Positions 9,323 to 19,252 of a DNA stretch of 64,000 nucleotides are shown piece after piece. This stretch comes from Sphingobium sp. MI1205 (GTDB lineage Bacteria; Pseudomonadota; Alphaproteobacteria; Sphingomonadales; Sphingomonadaceae). The notes beneath the pieces were generated by a model. It was not told where the DNA came from, made no database searches, and saw only the letters and a list, made by a program, of their open reading frames with translations. Every line of letters starts with the position of its first letter. Positions within the stretch are counted from its first letter, which is position 1. The stretch spans positions 253,501 through 317,500 of the forward strand of contig NZ_CP005188.1 in the NCBI RefSeq assembly GCF_001563285.1, given 5' to 3'. The translations under genes were made by a program, and so were the position numbers.

Positions 9323-11395
9323 ATGACAGTCAACACCACGCCTCCCTCCGCCGCCCGCCGTCCGCACAGCTTCACCCGCCACGGCATCACGGTGGACGAT
9401 CCATGGGCGTGGCTGCGCGATCCGGGCTATCCTGAGGTCAAGGACAAGGATGTCCTCGCCTATCTGGAGGCGGAAAACGCCTTTTTCGAAAGCGCGATGC
9501 AGCCGCACAAGGCGCTGACCGACGGCCTGTTCGCGGAAATGAAGGGCCGCATCAAGGAAGATGACAGCTCCGTCCCGCAAAAAGACGGCGACTATGTCTA
9601 TTGGCGCGCCTTCGAAACCGGCGCCCAATACCGCAAATGGTATCGCCGCCCGGTCGCCGCTCCAACGGACGGCAGCGCGGACCAACTGATCCTCGATGAA
9701 CCCGCGCTGGCGGAAGGGCATGACTATTTCCGGCTCGGCGCGCTTTCGGTCAGCCCCGATGGCCGCTATCTGGCCTATGCCATCGACAACAACGGCTCGG
9801 AACGGTTCGAAGCGCGGATCAAGGATCTGTTCACCGGCGAAATCCTGCCGGAGGTGATCCCCGACACGCTGTCATCGCTCGTCTGGACCAGCGACAGCAA
9901 GGGGCTGCTCTACGGCATCGCCAATGACCAATGGCGCACTGACAATGCGCGGCTGCACTGGCTGGGGCAGCCGGTGGAAAGCGACGTCGAGCTGTTCCAC
10001 GAAGATGATGAAGGCTTCCGCGTCTCGGTCGGCCTCACCTCGTCGGAAAAATGGATCGTGATCGCGACCGGCGATCATGTGACGACCGAAAGCTGGCTGC
10101 TGCCCGCCGATAATCCGCTCGCTGAGCCATTGCTGATTTCCGCGCGCAAGCCCGGCCGCGAATATGATGTCGATGAGCATGAAGGCACGCTCTACATCCG
10201 CACCAACGACATCCATCCCAATTTCCGGCTGGTGAAGGCGTCGCTCGCCGCGCCCGCCCAATGGGAGGAAGTGATTGCGGCGGACGCGCATTTCTACCTG
10301 ACCGATTTCACCCTGTTCAAGGGCTTCTACGTCACCGAAGGGCGGCAGGACGGCCTCGACCAGATCGAACTGCGCGATTATGCGACCCATTCGGCGAAGC
10401 GCCTGTCCTTCCCGGAGGCCAGCTATTCCGCGTCGCTCGACGACAATCCCGAATATGACGTGACGAAGCTGCGCATCGGCTATGAATCGATGGTCACGCC
10501 CGACACCATCTACGACTATCATCTGGCGACCGGCGAGATGGAGGTGCTCAAGGTCCAGGAAATCCCCTCGGGCTATGACGCGACCCGTTACGCCACCGAA
10601 CGGCTGATGGTGCCCGCGCGCGACGGCACGCAAATCCCCGTGTCGATCGTCTATCCAAAAGACCTGCCCCGCGACGGCAGCGCGCCGCTGCACCTCTATG
10701 GCTATGGCGCTTACGGCATTGCGATGGAGCCGGGCTTTTCGACTGGCCGCCTGTCCTTGCTGGATCGCGGCTTTGCCTTCGCCCTCGCCCATATTCGCGG
10801 CGGCGATGACCTTGGCCAGCAATGGTATCTCGATGGCAAGCTCGACAAGCGGGCCAACACATTCAACGATTTCGTCGATGTGGCGAAGGGCCTGATCGAG
10901 CGGGGCTATACATCGAAAGGCCGGATCAGCATTTCCGGCGGATCGGCGGGCGGCGAGCTGATGGGCGCGGTCATCAACAGCGATCCCGACCTGTGGGGCG
11001 CGGTGGTGGCGCATGTGCCCTTCGTCGACGTGCTTAACACCATGCTGGACGAAACGCTGCCGCTGACGCCGGGCGAATGGCCCGAATGGGGCAACCCGAT
11101 AGAGGACAAGGCGGCGTTCGAGACGATCCTCTCCTACGACCCCTACTGCAATGTGAAGGTGCAATCCTATCCGCCGCTGCTGGTGACGGCGGGGTTGAAT
11201 GATCCGCGCGTCACCTATTGGGAACCGGCGAAATGGGTGGCGAAGCTGCGTTCGGCCAAGACGGACGACAACATCCTGCTGCTCAAGACCAATATGGGCG
11301 CGGGCCATGGCGGCAAGTCGGGGCGCTTTGAAAGCCTGCACGAAACCGCCGAGGAATTTGCCTTCATCCTCTGGCAGATGGGCGTCGCGGACTGA
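9323..11395 (+). CDS. ptrB: S9A oligopeptidase B (prolyl-oligopeptidase family)
   Basis: 690-aa serine peptidase. An N-terminal seven-bladed beta-propeller (about 70-400) limits access to short peptides; the C-terminal alpha/beta hydrolase (about 410-690) carries the catalytic Ser in ISISGGSAGGELMG, the Asp in AGLNDPRV and the His in MGAGHGG. YGYGAYG and the acidic propeller residues fit oligopeptidase B, which cuts after Arg/Lys. No signal peptide, so cytoplasmic or loosely periplasmic. The stop TGA overlaps the ATG of the next gene. Confidence 0.92.
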   Translation: MTVNTTPPSAARRPHSFTRHGITVDDPWAWLRDPGYPEVKDKDVLAYLEAENAFFESAMQPHKALTDGLFAEMKGRIKEDDSSVPQKDGDYVYWRAFETGAQYRKWYRRPVAAPTDGSADQLILDEPALAEGHDYFRLGALSVSPDGRYLAYAIDNNGSERFEARIKDLFTGEILPEVIPDTLSSLVWTSDSKGLLYGIANDQWRTDNARLHWLGQPVESDVELFHEDDEGFRVSVGLTSSEKWIVIATGDHVTTESWLLPADNPLAEPLLISARKPGREYDVDEHEGTLYIRTNDIHPNFRLVKASLAAPAQWEEVIAADAHFYLTDFTLFKGFYVTEGRQDGLDQIELRDYATHSAKRLSFPEASYSASLDDNPEYDVTKLRIGYESMVTPDTIYDYHLATGEMEVLKVQEIPSGYDATRYATERLMVPARDGTQIPVSIVYPKDLPRDGSAPLHLYGYGAYGIAMEPGFSTGRLSLLDRGFAFALAHIRGGDDLGQQWYLDGKLDKRANTFNDFVDVAKGLIERGYTSKGRISISGGSAGGELMGAVINSDPDLWGAVVAHVPFVDVLNTMLDETLPLTPGEWPEWGNPIEDKAAFETILSYDPYCNVKVQSYPPLLVTAGLNDPRVTYWEPAKWVAKLRSAKTDDNILLLKTNMGAGHGGKSGRFESLHETAEEFAFILWQMGVAD

Positions 11396-11793
11396 TGTCC
11401 TCAACCTACACCACCCACATCACCGCAGGCCCCGAGCATATCGACATATTGGGCCATGTGAACAACGCGGTGTGGGTGCAGTGGATGGAGCAGGTCGCGA
11501 CCGAACATTGGACGCGTGACGCGGCGCCGGACCATCTGGACGCCTATCTGTGGGTCGTGACCCGGCATGAAATCGATTATCGCGGCAATGTGAAGCAGGG
11601 CGAAACCGTCACCGCGCGCACCTGGATACCCGAAGGTCCGCGCGGCGCGCGTTTCGACCGCCACATGGAATTCACCGGTCCCGATGGAAAGGTGAAGGTC
11701 GCGGCCAAATCCACCTGGGCGATCATCGACAAGGAAACGGGCCGCATCCTGCGCGTGCCGGCGGATGTCGCCGCGCGATTTCTGGCCGACTGA
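11395..11793 (+). CDS. Hotdog-fold acyl-CoA thioesterase (4HBT family)
   Basis: 132 aa. Single hotdog domain with the YbgC/4HBT signature near the N-terminus (residues about 14-27, HIDILGHVNNAVWVQWME), where the Asp acts on the thioester. Substrate unknown; small aromatic or fatty acyl-CoAs are usual. Its ATG overlaps the stop of ptrB by one base (ATGTCC after ACTGA), so it is coexpressed with the peptidase. Confidence 0.85.
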   Translation: MSSTYTTHITAGPEHIDILGHVNNAVWVQWMEQVATEHWTRDAAPDHLDAYLWVVTRHEIDYRGNVKQGETVTARTWIPEGPRGARFDRHMEFTGPDGKVKVAAKSTWAIIDKETGRILRVPADVAARFLAD

Positions 11794-11882
11794 CAGACAC
11801 TTGCCTCTCTCCTGAAACCGCGCATCCGGAACCTGGCCCTCAACAGCACGTTACCCGGCTCTCAACATTGACAGGAGAGCAT

Positions 11883-12368
11883 ATGCGTAAATTTGGCTTT
11901 TCCATGAGCGTCATCGCCGCTGCTTCCGCGCTGTTCATCGCCAGCGGTCCGGCGTTCGCCGGTGACGAAGAACGCGCGCTCAAGGCGATCGCACAAGCGC
12001 AGGGCAAGATCGACGCCGCCACCAAGCTGACGACCGGACAGGTTGATCCGGCTGTTCTCGCCCGGGCTCAGGCCTCGCTCCGCCTCGCGCAGGAAAAGCT
12101 AAAGAGCGGCAAGGAACAGGACGCCATCACCGCCGCCGTCGAAGCGCAGGGATTTGCCGACACCGCCATCGGCCAGAGCCAGGCGAGCGTCCAGGCCGGC
12201 GCACAGGTGCAGGCATCGACCGCCGCCGCCGCGCAGCAGGATGCCGCCGCCGCCAACCTGCGTGCTGACGCCGCCGCCCGCGCCGCCGCTTCCGCCGCAG
12301 CCGATGCGCGCGCCGCCCGCGCCTCGGTCGTCGAAAAGACGACGACCACCACCGTCACCAGCCGCTGA
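11883..12368 (+). CDS. Exported Ala-rich coiled-coil protein, hypothetical
   Basis: 161 aa. A Sec signal peptide (MRKFGFSMSVIAAASALFIA, cleavage likely after PAFA) is followed by an Ala/Gln/Lys helical region predicted to be coiled coil and a Ser/Thr-rich tail (VEKTTTTTVTSR). AGGAGA lies 7 nt upstream of ATG 11883. Composition recalls DUF4398-type periplasmic proteins, but I cannot assign a family. Probably an envelope structural or stress protein. Confidence 0.6.
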   Translation: MRKFGFSMSVIAAASALFIASGPAFAGDEERALKAIAQAQGKIDAATKLTTGQVDPAVLARAQASLRLAQEKLKSGKEQDAITAAVEAQGFADTAIGQSQASVQAGAQVQASTAAAAQQDAAAANLRADAAARAAASAAADARAARASVVEKTTTTTVTSR

Positions 12369-12405
12369 AAGGAAACGGGCGGCTCCCCTGGCAGGAGCCG
12401 CCCGG

Positions 12406-12681
12406 TCAGAAGATGCCGACCGCGCCTTGCGCCCAGACAATCATGACGAACAGCAGCAAGCCGCCGCCCAGCAGAACGCGCCATCTCGGGTCCTGAATGA
12501 AGCACGCCGCCAGTTGATAACCGCCGACCGCACCGATCAGCAGCCCGCCCGCTACCGCAAAGTCGAATCCGGTCCAGCGCACCTCATCCGTAAATTGCAT
12601 CGCGACGAGCGGAGCCAGCAGGATCAGCGCGATCACCGCCCATGGCGCCATCCGCCAGCTTCGCCTGCCCATGCTGTCCAT
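12406..12681 (-). CDS. Small three-TM inner-membrane protein
   Basis: 91 aa with three hydrophobic segments (APWAVIALILLAPLVAMQF, VAGGLLIGAVGGYQLAACF, LLGGGLLLFVMIVWAQGAV). It starts 10 bp after the stop of the ABC exporter gene on the same strand and so is in its operon. The longer frame back to 12,879 runs inside the exporter gene and is spurious. Function unknown; it may be an accessory of the exporter. Confidence 0.6.
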   Translation of the reverse strand: MDSMGRRSWRMAPWAVIALILLAPLVAMQFTDEVRWTGFDFAVAGGLLIGAVGGYQLAACFIQDPRWRVLLGGGLLLFVMIVWAQGAVGIF

Positions 12682-12691
12682 CACCTGTCCC

Positions 12692-14548
12692 TCAATGCAC
12701 CGACGTCGCCGGTTCAGCCCCATCATAGTCCAGAGCGTCAGGATCCGCGCCGCCCTCGGTCCGCTCCGACGCCTGACGCGTCCACATGACGGCATATAGC
12801 CCGTCCGCCTGAACAAGGTCCGAATGGCGTCCGCGCTCCACGATCCTGCCCTGATCCAGCACGATGATCTCGTCGGCATCCACCACGGTGGACAGGCGGT
12901 GCGCGACGACCAGCGTCGTCCGCTTGCGCGATATGTCGCGCAGCACGGTCTGGATCTCCGTCTCGGTGCGGCTGTCGAGCGCGCTGGTTGCCTCGTCCAG
13001 CACCAGCACCGGCGGGTCTTTCAGCAATGTCCGGGCGATCGCCACGCGCTGCTTCTCGCCGCCCGACAGCTTTAGCCCCCGTTCGCCCACGCGCGTGTCA
13101 TAGCCCTGCGGCAGGCGCATGATGAAATCATGGATGGATGCGGCGCGCGCGGCCTGCTCGATCTCGGCCTGGGTGGCGTCCGCCCGTCCATAGCCGATAT
13201 TATAGCCGACCGTGTCGTTGAACAGCACCATGTCCTGCGGCACGATCCCGATCGCTGCGCGCAGCGAGGCCTGGGTGACGCGCGCAATATCCTGCCCGTC
13301 GATCAGGATGCGCCCCGCCTGAATGTCGTAGAATCGGAACAGCGTCCGCGCGATGGTGGACTTGCCCGCGCCCGACGGCCCCACAATCGCCAACGTTTTG
13401 CCGGCGGGCACGGTGAAGCTCACATCATGCAAAATCTCGCGGTCGGGGTCATAGCCAAAGCGCACATGCTCGAAACGCACCTCGCCGCCATGCGCGTGAA
13501 GCAGGGGCGCGTCGGGGACGTCGCTGATCTCGGCTGGCGTATCGATCAGCTTGTACATCGCCTCCATGTCGATGACGCCTTGCCGGATCGTGCGATAGAC
13601 CATGCCCAGCAGGTCGAGCGGCCGGAACAGCTGGGCCAGCAGTGTATTCACCAGCACCACGTCGCCGGTGGTAAAGCTGCCCCGGCTCCATCCCCACACG
13701 GTATAGCCCATGGCCCCCGCCATCATCAGGTTGGTGATCAACGACTGGCCGACGTTCAGCCAGGCGAGACTGTTTTCCGATTTGACCGCCGCTTCGGCAT
13801 AGCGGCGCATCGCATTGCCATAGCGCGCGGCCTCGCGCTCCTCCGCGCCGAAATATTTGACCGTCTCGAAATTCAGCAGGCTGTCGACCGCATGGGCGAC
13901 GGCATTGGTGTCCATGTCCACCATGTCGCGCCGCAACTGGTTGCGCCATTCCGTGATGGTGCGCGTGAACCAGATATAGAGGCCCACCATCGCCAGCGTC
14001 GCCGCGACCAGCCCCGCGCCGAACTTCACGAAGAAGATGACGCACACCGCCGCCAGCTCCAGCACCGTTGGCGCGATGTTGAACAGCAGGAAATACAGCA
14101 TCGTGTCGATGCTCTTGGTGCCGCGCTCGACGATCTTGGTGACAGCCCCGGTCCGCCGGTCGAGATGGAAGCGCAGCGACAGGCGATGCAGATGGACAAA
14201 AACATCGTCCGACAATCGCCGCCCGGCTTCCTGCCCGACCCGCTCGAACACGGCGTTGCGCAGATTGTCGAACAGCACGCTGCCAAAGCGTGCGCCCGCA
14301 TAGGCGACGACCAGCGCGATGGCGAGGCCAGCGGCGGGCTCCAGCCCCGGCGCCATGCGATCGATCGCGCCCTTATAGGCGAATGGCATGGCCAGGCTGA
14401 TGACCTTGGCCATCACCACCAGCAGCATCGCAATCGCGACGCGCCGCCGCAGCGCGGGGGCGTCAGCAGGCCAGAGATAGGGAAGAAACCGCCTTAAAGT
14501 CGCCCAGACAGGCGGAAGGGGTGCGTCGTCGGGGGTGGATGGCGGCAT
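12692..14548 (-). CDS. Atm1-type ABC exporter (fused permease and ATPase)
   Basis: 618-aa half-transporter acting as a homodimer in the inner membrane. The N-terminal transmembrane domain (six helices, about 30-330) is of the Atm1/HMT1 class, which exports glutathione-linked or sulfur/metal species. The nucleotide-binding domain (about 365-600) shows Walker A GPSGAGKST, signature LSGGEKQR, Walker B VLVLDEATSALD and the H-loop VVAHRLST. The conserved TMD motif NLRNAVFERVGQEAGRRL fits Atm1. Followed closely by a small membrane protein gene. Expected role: Fe-S homeostasis or metal resistance. Confidence 0.88.
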   Translation of the reverse strand: MPPSTPDDAPLPPVWATLRRFLPYLWPADAPALRRRVAIAMLLVVMAKVISLAMPFAYKGAIDRMAPGLEPAAGLAIALVVAYAGARFGSVLFDNLRNAVFERVGQEAGRRLSDDVFVHLHRLSLRFHLDRRTGAVTKIVERGTKSIDTMLYFLLFNIAPTVLELAAVCVIFFVKFGAGLVAATLAMVGLYIWFTRTITEWRNQLRRDMVDMDTNAVAHAVDSLLNFETVKYFGAEEREAARYGNAMRRYAEAAVKSENSLAWLNVGQSLITNLMMAGAMGYTVWGWSRGSFTTGDVVLVNTLLAQLFRPLDLLGMVYRTIRQGVIDMEAMYKLIDTPAEISDVPDAPLLHAHGGEVRFEHVRFGYDPDREILHDVSFTVPAGKTLAIVGPSGAGKSTIARTLFRFYDIQAGRILIDGQDIARVTQASLRAAIGIVPQDMVLFNDTVGYNIGYGRADATQAEIEQAARAASIHDFIMRLPQGYDTRVGERGLKLSGGEKQRVAIARTLLKDPPVLVLDEATSALDSRTETEIQTVLRDISRKRTTLVVAHRLSTVVDADEIIVLDQGRIVERGRHSDLVQADGLYAVMWTRQASERTEGGADPDALDYDGAEPATSVH

Positions 14549-14584
14549 GCGCGCTATGTAGGCGAACGCCGCCGATCTTATAAG

Positions 14585-14606
14585 CCCCTCCCTTTCAAGG
14601 GAGGGG
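14585..14606. terminator. Palindrome downstream of dapD, possible terminator
   Basis: CCCCTCCCTT and AAGGGAGGGG form a 10-bp stem with a 2-nt centre (a 4-6 nt loop in practice), 14 bp past the dapD stop. On the minus strand it is followed by CTTATAAG rather than a clean U-run, so termination is likely but not certain. It is also a short relative of the palindromic repeat seen on both sides of the DUF559 gene. Confidence 0.4.
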
Positions 14607-14619
14607 GTAGGTCTTTTAC

Positions 14620-15459
14620 TCAGTCGCGCAGCAGATCATTGATCCCCGTCTTGGACCGCGTCTGCGCGTCCACGCGCTTCACGATGACGGCGCAATAGAG
14701 ACTCGGCCCCGGCGTGCCGTCGGGCAGCGGCTTGCCGGGCAGGTTGCCCGGTACGACGACCGAATAGGGCGGCACTTCGCCCATGAAGACCTCGCCCGTG
14801 GTGCGATCGACGATCTTGGTCGACTGGCCGATGAACACGCCCATCGACAGCACTGATCCCTTGCCGATGCGCACGCCCTCCACGACTTCGGACCGCGCGC
14901 CGATGAAACAGTCATCCTCGATGATGACCGGATCGGCCTGCAACGGCTCCAGCACGCCGCCAATGCCGACGCCGCCCGACAGGTGGACATTCTTGCCGAT
15001 CTGCGCGCAGCTGCCCACCGTCACCCAGGTATCGACCATCGTGCCTTCATCGACGAAAGCGCCTATGTTGACGAAGCTGGGCATCAGGATGACGTTCTTC
15101 GCGATATGCGACCCGGCGCGCGCGAAGCTGCCGGGGACGGCGCGGAAACCTGCGGCGCGGAAAGCCGCTTCGTCCCACCCGGCGAACTTGCTCGGCACCT
15201 TGTCCCACCAATGGCCCGCGCCCGGTCCATTGTCGATCATGACATTGTCGTTCAGGCGAAAGGACAGCAGCACCGCCTTCTTCGCCCACTGATTGACTTG
15301 CCAGCCCTCGCTGGTCGGCTCCGCAACGCGCAGTTCGCCCTTGTCCAGCATGGCCAGCGCCTTGTCCACGGCCTGGCGCACTTCGCCTTGGGTGGACACG
15401 CTCACATTGGCCCGGTCTTCCCAGGCGGCGTCGATGGTGGCGATCAGATCTTGGCTCAT
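14620..15459 (-). CDS. dapD: 2,3,4,5-tetrahydropyridine-2,6-dicarboxylate N-succinyltransferase
   Basis: Succinylates tetrahydrodipicolinate in the lysine/diaminopimelate pathway. 279 aa; an N-terminal helical domain, then a left-handed beta-helix of hexapeptide repeats (about 100-240, for instance [20 protein letters not shown]) that trimerises and binds succinyl-CoA. Start ATG 15459 gives [15 protein letters not shown], the standard N-terminus; the frame extending to 15666 runs into the upstream gene. Overlaps the upstream HAD gene by 4 nt (ATGA). Confidence 0.96.
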   Translation of the reverse strand: MSQDLIATIDAAWEDRANVSVSTQGEVRQAVDKALAMLDKGELRVAEPTSEGWQVNQWAKKAVLLSFRLNDNVMIDNGPGAGHWWDKVPSKFAGWDEAAFRAAGFRAVPGSFARAGSHIAKNVILMPSFVNIGAFVDEGTMVDTWVTVGSCAQIGKNVHLSGGVGIGGVLEPLQADPVIIEDDCFIGARSEVVEGVRIGKGSVLSMGVFIGQSTKIVDRTTGEVFMGEVPPYSVVVPGNLPGKPLPDGTPGPSLYCAVIVKRVDAQTRSKTGINDLLRD

Positions 15460-16127
15460 GGCTTTTCCCCAATGATGTCGGCCAGGAATGGCGTCAGATG
15501 GTCGGTTTCGAAATCGATAAAGTCTGGATGATGCTCGTGATTGCCCGCTTCGGAGCCGTTGTTCACCCAGATGGTGGCCATGCCGATCGCCTTGGCGGGC
15601 TTCAGGTTGCGCGCCATATCCTCGAAAAAGGCGGCGCGCGTGGGATCGACGCCATGCACGCGGCACAGTTCGGCATAGCCCGACGGATCGGGCTTGGGCA
15701 CATATTGGCAGGCATGGATGTCGTGGATCAGCTCGAACGCACGGCCAAGGCCCAGCTTGTCGAGCACGCGCTGCGCATAATCCGCGTCGCCATTGGTGAA
15801 GATCAGCCGCCGCCCCGGCAGCGCGGCGATATGGGCATTGAGCGCCTCATCAACCTCCAGCCGGTCCATCGAGATGTCATGGACATATTCAAGAAATTCG
15901 CGCGGTTCGATGTCATGATGGCGCATAAGGCCCGACAGCGTCGTGCCATGCTCCATAAAATAGCGCTTCTGCGTCTCGCGCGCGACCTCGGCATCGCAGC
16001 CCAGCAGCCCCTGGACGAACTCACCCATCTTGACGTCGATCAGTGCGAACAGGTCCGCCTTCGCCGGGTACAGCGTATTGTCCAGATCGAAGATCCAGCA
16101 ATCGACATGGGCAAGCTCAGCGCGCAT
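15456..16127 (-). CDS. HAD-family pyrimidine 5'-nucleotidase
   Basis: 223 aa. Haloacid-dehalogenase fold with motif I DLDNTL (Asp nucleophile, residues 14-19), motif II TNGD, and motif III/IV ending [13 protein letters not shown]. The wording matches the SDT1/PPM-type pyrimidine 5'-nucleotidases that dephosphorylate UMP/CMP. Operon partner of dapD through an ATGA overlap, a frequent pairing in sphingomonads with no evident metabolic link. Confidence 0.85.
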   Translation of the reverse strand: MRAELAHVDCWIFDLDNTLYPAKADLFALIDVKMGEFVQGLLGCDAEVARETQKRYFMEHGTTLSGLMRHHDIEPREFLEYVHDISMDRLEVDEALNAHIAALPGRRLIFTNGDADYAQRVLDKLGLGRAFELIHDIHACQYVPKPDPSGYAELCRVHGVDPTRAAFFEDMARNLKPAKAIGMATIWVNNGSEAGNHEHHPDFIDFETDHLTPFLADIIGEKP

Positions 16128-16194
16128 GGCCGCGCCCTAGTCCTGCAAGACGGGTAGGGCAAGAGCCAGGGGCCGCAACCGGGGACGTTGACGG

Positions 16195-17070
16195 TCAACA
16201 GCCCGGCGCGTCGCTATCCTCATAAAAAGCCTGCACCGCGGCCCAGGCTTCTTCCGCCGTTTCCACCCAGGTCAGCAGGTTCAGGTCCGAAGGCGAAATC
16301 ACGCCTTCATCGGCAAGCGCCTCGAAATCAACTACCCGGTTCCAGAACTCCCGCCCGAACAGCAGCACTGGAATGGGTTTCATCTTGCCCGTCTGGATCA
16401 GCGTCAGCAGCTCGAACATCTCGTCGAACGTGCCGAATCCGCCCGGAAAGACCGCCAGGGCGCGCGCGCGCAACAGAAAGTGCATCTTGCGCAGCGCGAA
16501 ATAGTGGAACTGGAAGCTCAATTCCGGCGTCACGAAGCGATTGGGCGCCTGTTCATGCGGCAGCACGATGTTCATGCCGATGGTCTGCGCGCCCACATCC
16601 GCCGCGCCGCGATTGGCCGCCTCCATGATCGACGGCCCACCGCCGGAGCAGACGACGAAATGGCGGCATCCCGACTCGGTCACCGGATATTGCGCCGAAA
16701 TCCGGGCCAGCTTGCGGGCCTCTTCATAATAGCGCGCCTTCTTGGCCAGATTCTCGGCGATCCGCCGCTGCTCGGGCGTGGTCGCGGCATCGATCCGCGC
16801 CTGCGCCTGCTCCGGTTCGGGAATGCGCGCCGATCCGTAAAAGACGAATGTGGATTCGATCCCCGCCTCATCCATCAACAGCTGCGGTTTCAGCAATTCC
16901 AGCTGAAAGCGCACTGGCCGCAGGTCTTCGCGCAGCAGGAACTCCGTGTCCTGAAAGGCGAGGCGGTAAGCCGTGCTGCTCGTTTGCGGGGTATCGACCG
17001 CCCTGCGGGCGTCGTCGGCTTCCTGCCGTGCCGGGCGGAATTTGCGTTCTTCGATTTCTTTTCTTGTCAT
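16195..17070 (-). CDS. LOG-family protein (cytokinin riboside 5'-monophosphate phosphoribohydrolase-like)
   Basis: 291 aa. Rossmann-like LOG/lysine-decarboxylase-like fold with GGGPSIMEAANRGA and the signature PGGFGTFDEMFE that holds the catalytic Arg/Glu. LOG enzymes cleave nucleoside monophosphates to base and ribose-5-phosphate. It carries an N-terminal extension (about 90 aa, beginning MTRKEIEERKFRPARQEADD) relative to the short type at 43,243. ATG 17070 is preferred; 17106 adds 12 residues without support. Confidence 0.8.
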   Translation of the reverse strand: MTRKEIEERKFRPARQEADDARRAVDTPQTSSTAYRLAFQDTEFLLREDLRPVRFQLELLKPQLLMDEAGIESTFVFYGSARIPEPEQAQARIDAATTPEQRRIAENLAKKARYYEEARKLARISAQYPVTESGCRHFVVCSGGGPSIMEAANRGAADVGAQTIGMNIVLPHEQAPNRFVTPELSFQFHYFALRKMHFLLRARALAVFPGGFGTFDEMFELLTLIQTGKMKPIPVLLFGREFWNRVVDFEALADEGVISPSDLNLLTWVETAEEAWAAVQAFYEDSDAPGC

Positions 17071-17112
17071 TACATCCAACTTAGGGCGGGACGCGTCAAA
17101 ACCCAAGGGTGC

Positions 17113-17808
17113 CTAGCGGCAAAAACCGCCAGACCCGCCCATGTCGAAATGAAAATGGTCGCGGTGCGCGTCATTATAGTCGGGGCTCAACACAGTGCGG
17201 AACCGCTTGCAGGCGCTGGCCCGGACGATCTCCAAAAATTGCCGGGTCGGCCGGTCGCCATTCCACCCCTGCTCGATCGTGATCCGCCGCCCGTCCGACA
17301 GGACGAATGCGGATACGTCCACCGCATTGCTGAGCGCATGTTCGGACAGCTTGCCGCTGCCCGCGATCGGCCGGCAATTATAGGTGCCGAACGTCTCGAT
17401 CCTTTCGATCTCCGCACCCAAAATCAGCCGCGCCGCAGGCTGCACCCCATATCGCGTCCATGCCGCGAAGTTGGCGGCCAGATTGCAGGTCATCGCCCCC
17501 AGATTGGTCGCGGGCACGCCGATGTCGATCAGCTTGACGCTGCCCCTCGCGCTGCATCCGCCGCCGAAATTCTGGTCGGGCAGGGGGGTGAAGAGGACGG
17601 ATTGCGATTGCAGCTTCACCAGGCACTGCCGCAATTCCATCGAGGGCTGGGCAAATGAACCCTTGTTTTTGATGGGCTTGGACGGGCGCTCCACCCGCCC
17701 GCGCGGCACCAGGTCGCCGCCACAGGACGCCAGCGCGAAACTCAGCGCCAGCAAACCCGCCTGACCCACGCCGCGTAAAGCCACTTTTCCCCAAGCCCGC
17801 TCGTTCAT
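17113..17808 (-). CDS. Extensin-like lipoprotein
   Basis: 231 aa. Lipoprotein signal ([11 protein letters not shown], lipobox ASC) then an extensin-like C-terminal domain (about 55-231) with the conserved features [14 protein letters not shown] and [11 protein letters not shown]. The latter His/Asp motifs resemble a LAS/M15-type zinc peptidase, so a cell-wall peptidase role is plausible. Start at ATG 17808; the longer frame overlaps the serC leader. Divergent from serC. Confidence 0.8.
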   Translation of the reverse strand: MNERAWGKVALRGVGQAGLLALSFALASCGGDLVPRGRVERPSKPIKNKGSFAQPSMELRQCLVKLQSQSVLFTPLPDQNFGGGCSARGSVKLIDIGVPATNLGAMTCNLAANFAAWTRYGVQPAARLILGAEIERIETFGTYNCRPIAGSGKLSEHALSNAVDVSAFVLSDGRRITIEQGWNGDRPTRQFLEIVRASACKRFRTVLSPDYNDAHRDHFHFDMGGSGGFCR

Positions 17809-17894
17809 GATCAGCCATTTACCACGGCTTGCCGCTTTTTGGGTTAACGGCGGCAACGGTTCGTCGCATCCTGACATTCGGCTTGACTCTGGTC

Positions 17895-17968
17895 GAGCGA
17901 TCTTTAGAGCGGCCGCCGGGCCACGCGGTCCCAACGCCGCGCGTGCTCTCTGCAAGGAGAAGCATTAC
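17895..17968 (+). promoter_or_regulatory. Possible structured serC leader RNA
   Basis: The 74 nt before the serC ATG are GC-rich and can fold. AGAGC (17906) pairs with GCTCT (17945), GCGGC (17909) can alternatively pair with GCCGC (17936), and a GGG/CCC hairpin lies between. The 3' arm ends only 5 nt before the AAGGAGA Shine-Dalgarno. A serC RNA motif is known upstream of serC in Alphaproteobacteria; I cannot confirm a match to its consensus. Confidence 0.35.
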
Positions 17969-19132
17969 ATGACTGATGTTACTGCCGCCGACGCCACTCT
18001 TGCGCCCACCGCGGCCAAGCCCGCCACCAAGCCGGCGCGTCCCTTCTTTTCTTCCGGTCCCTGCGCCAAGCCTCCGGGCTGGAGCGCCGCTGCGCTCGCT
18101 ACGGATTCGCTGGGCCGCTCGCACCGTTCGAAAATCGGCAAGAACCGCCTCGCTTATTGCATCGACCTGATGCGCGAGCTGCTGAACCTGCCCGACACTC
18201 ACCGCATCGGCATCGTGCCCGGTTCGGATACCGGCGCTTTCGAAATGGCGATGTGGACGATGCTGGGCGCCCGCCCGGTGACGACGCTGGCCTGGGAAAG
18301 CTTCGGCGAAGGCTGGGTGACGGACGCCGCCAAGCAGCTGAAGCTCGACCCCACCGTCATTCGCGCCGACTATGGCCAGCTGCCCGACCTTTCCACCGTC
18401 GATTTCAGCAATGACGTCCTCTTCACCTGGAACGGCACGACCTCGGGCGTGCGGGTGCCGAACGCGGACTGGATCCCGGCGGATCGCGAAGGCCTGACCT
18501 TCGCCGACGCCACCAGCGCGGTGTTCGCTTATCCGATCGATTGGGCGAAGATCGACGTCGCCACCTTCTCCTGGCAGAAGGTGCTGGGCGGCGAGGGCGG
18601 TCATGGCGTTCTGATCCTCGGTCCCCGCGCCGTCGAACGCCTCGAAACCTACACACCCGCCTGGCCGCTGCCCAAGGTGTTTCGCCTCGTGTCGAAGGGC
18701 AAGCTCGCCGAGGGCGTGTTCAAGGGCGAGACGATCAACACGCCCTCCATGCTGGCTGTCGAAGACGCAATCTTCGCGCTGGAATGGGGCAAGTCGATCG
18801 GCGGTGCGCAGGGCCTCATCGCCCGCAGCAACGCCAACGCCGCCGCGCTCGACAAGCTGGTTCAGGAACGCGACTGGTTCGGCCATCTCGCCGCCGACCC
18901 TGCTTCGCGCTCGACCACCAGCGTCTGCCTGACGGTCGAAGGGGCGGACGAAGCCTTCATCAAGAGCTTCGCGGCCCTGCTGGAAAAGGAAGGCGCTGCC
19001 TTTGACGTCGCGGGTTATCGCGACGCTCCGGCTGGCCTGCGCATCTGGTGCGGCGCGACCGTGGACACGGCCGATATCGAAGCGCTGGGTCCGTGGCTCG
19101 ACTGGGCCTACGCCACCGCCAAGGCTGCCTGA
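17969..19132 (+). CDS. serC: Phosphoserine aminotransferase
   Basis: 387 aa, PLP-dependent; converts 3-phosphohydroxypyruvate and glutamate to phosphoserine and 2-oxoglutarate (also serves pyridoxal synthesis). It is of the alphaproteobacterial type, recognised from [14 protein letters not shown] near the N-terminus; the PLP lysine is in [14 protein letters not shown] (about residue 200). An AAGGAGA Shine-Dalgarno lies 7 nt before ATG 17969. It precedes serA by 120 bp, the two steps being consecutive in serine synthesis. Confidence 0.95.
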   Translation: MTDVTAADATLAPTAAKPATKPARPFFSSGPCAKPPGWSAAALATDSLGRSHRSKIGKNRLAYCIDLMRELLNLPDTHRIGIVPGSDTGAFEMAMWTMLGARPVTTLAWESFGEGWVTDAAKQLKLDPTVIRADYGQLPDLSTVDFSNDVLFTWNGTTSGVRVPNADWIPADREGLTFADATSAVFAYPIDWAKIDVATFSWQKVLGGEGGHGVLILGPRAVERLETYTPAWPLPKVFRLVSKGKLAEGVFKGETINTPSMLAVEDAIFALEWGKSIGGAQGLIARSNANAAALDKLVQERDWFGHLAADPASRSTTSVCLTVEGADEAFIKSFAALLEKEGAAFDVAGYRDAPAGLRIWCGATVDTADIEALGPWLDWAYATAKAA

Positions 19133-19152
19133 CAACCTTCTCCCACATTCCC

Positions 19153-19233
19153 CGTCATCCCAGCGAAGGCTGGGATCTCGGGCCTCTAGGTCGAATCTGG
19201 CCGCTCGAGATCCTGACTTTCGTCAGGATGACG
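19153..19233. repeat. Intergenic palindromic (BIME-like) repeat
   Basis: An 81-bp unit closed by CGTCATCC and GGATGACG. Inside are a hairpin CCCAGC-gaa-GGCTGGG and a second hairpin TCCTGAC-tttc-GTCAGGA. It fills the serC-serA gap and ends 20 bp before the serA start. Related units occur at 24,035 and 33,021. Confidence 0.75.
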
Positions 19234-19252
19234 AATTGAAAGGCAATTCCTC

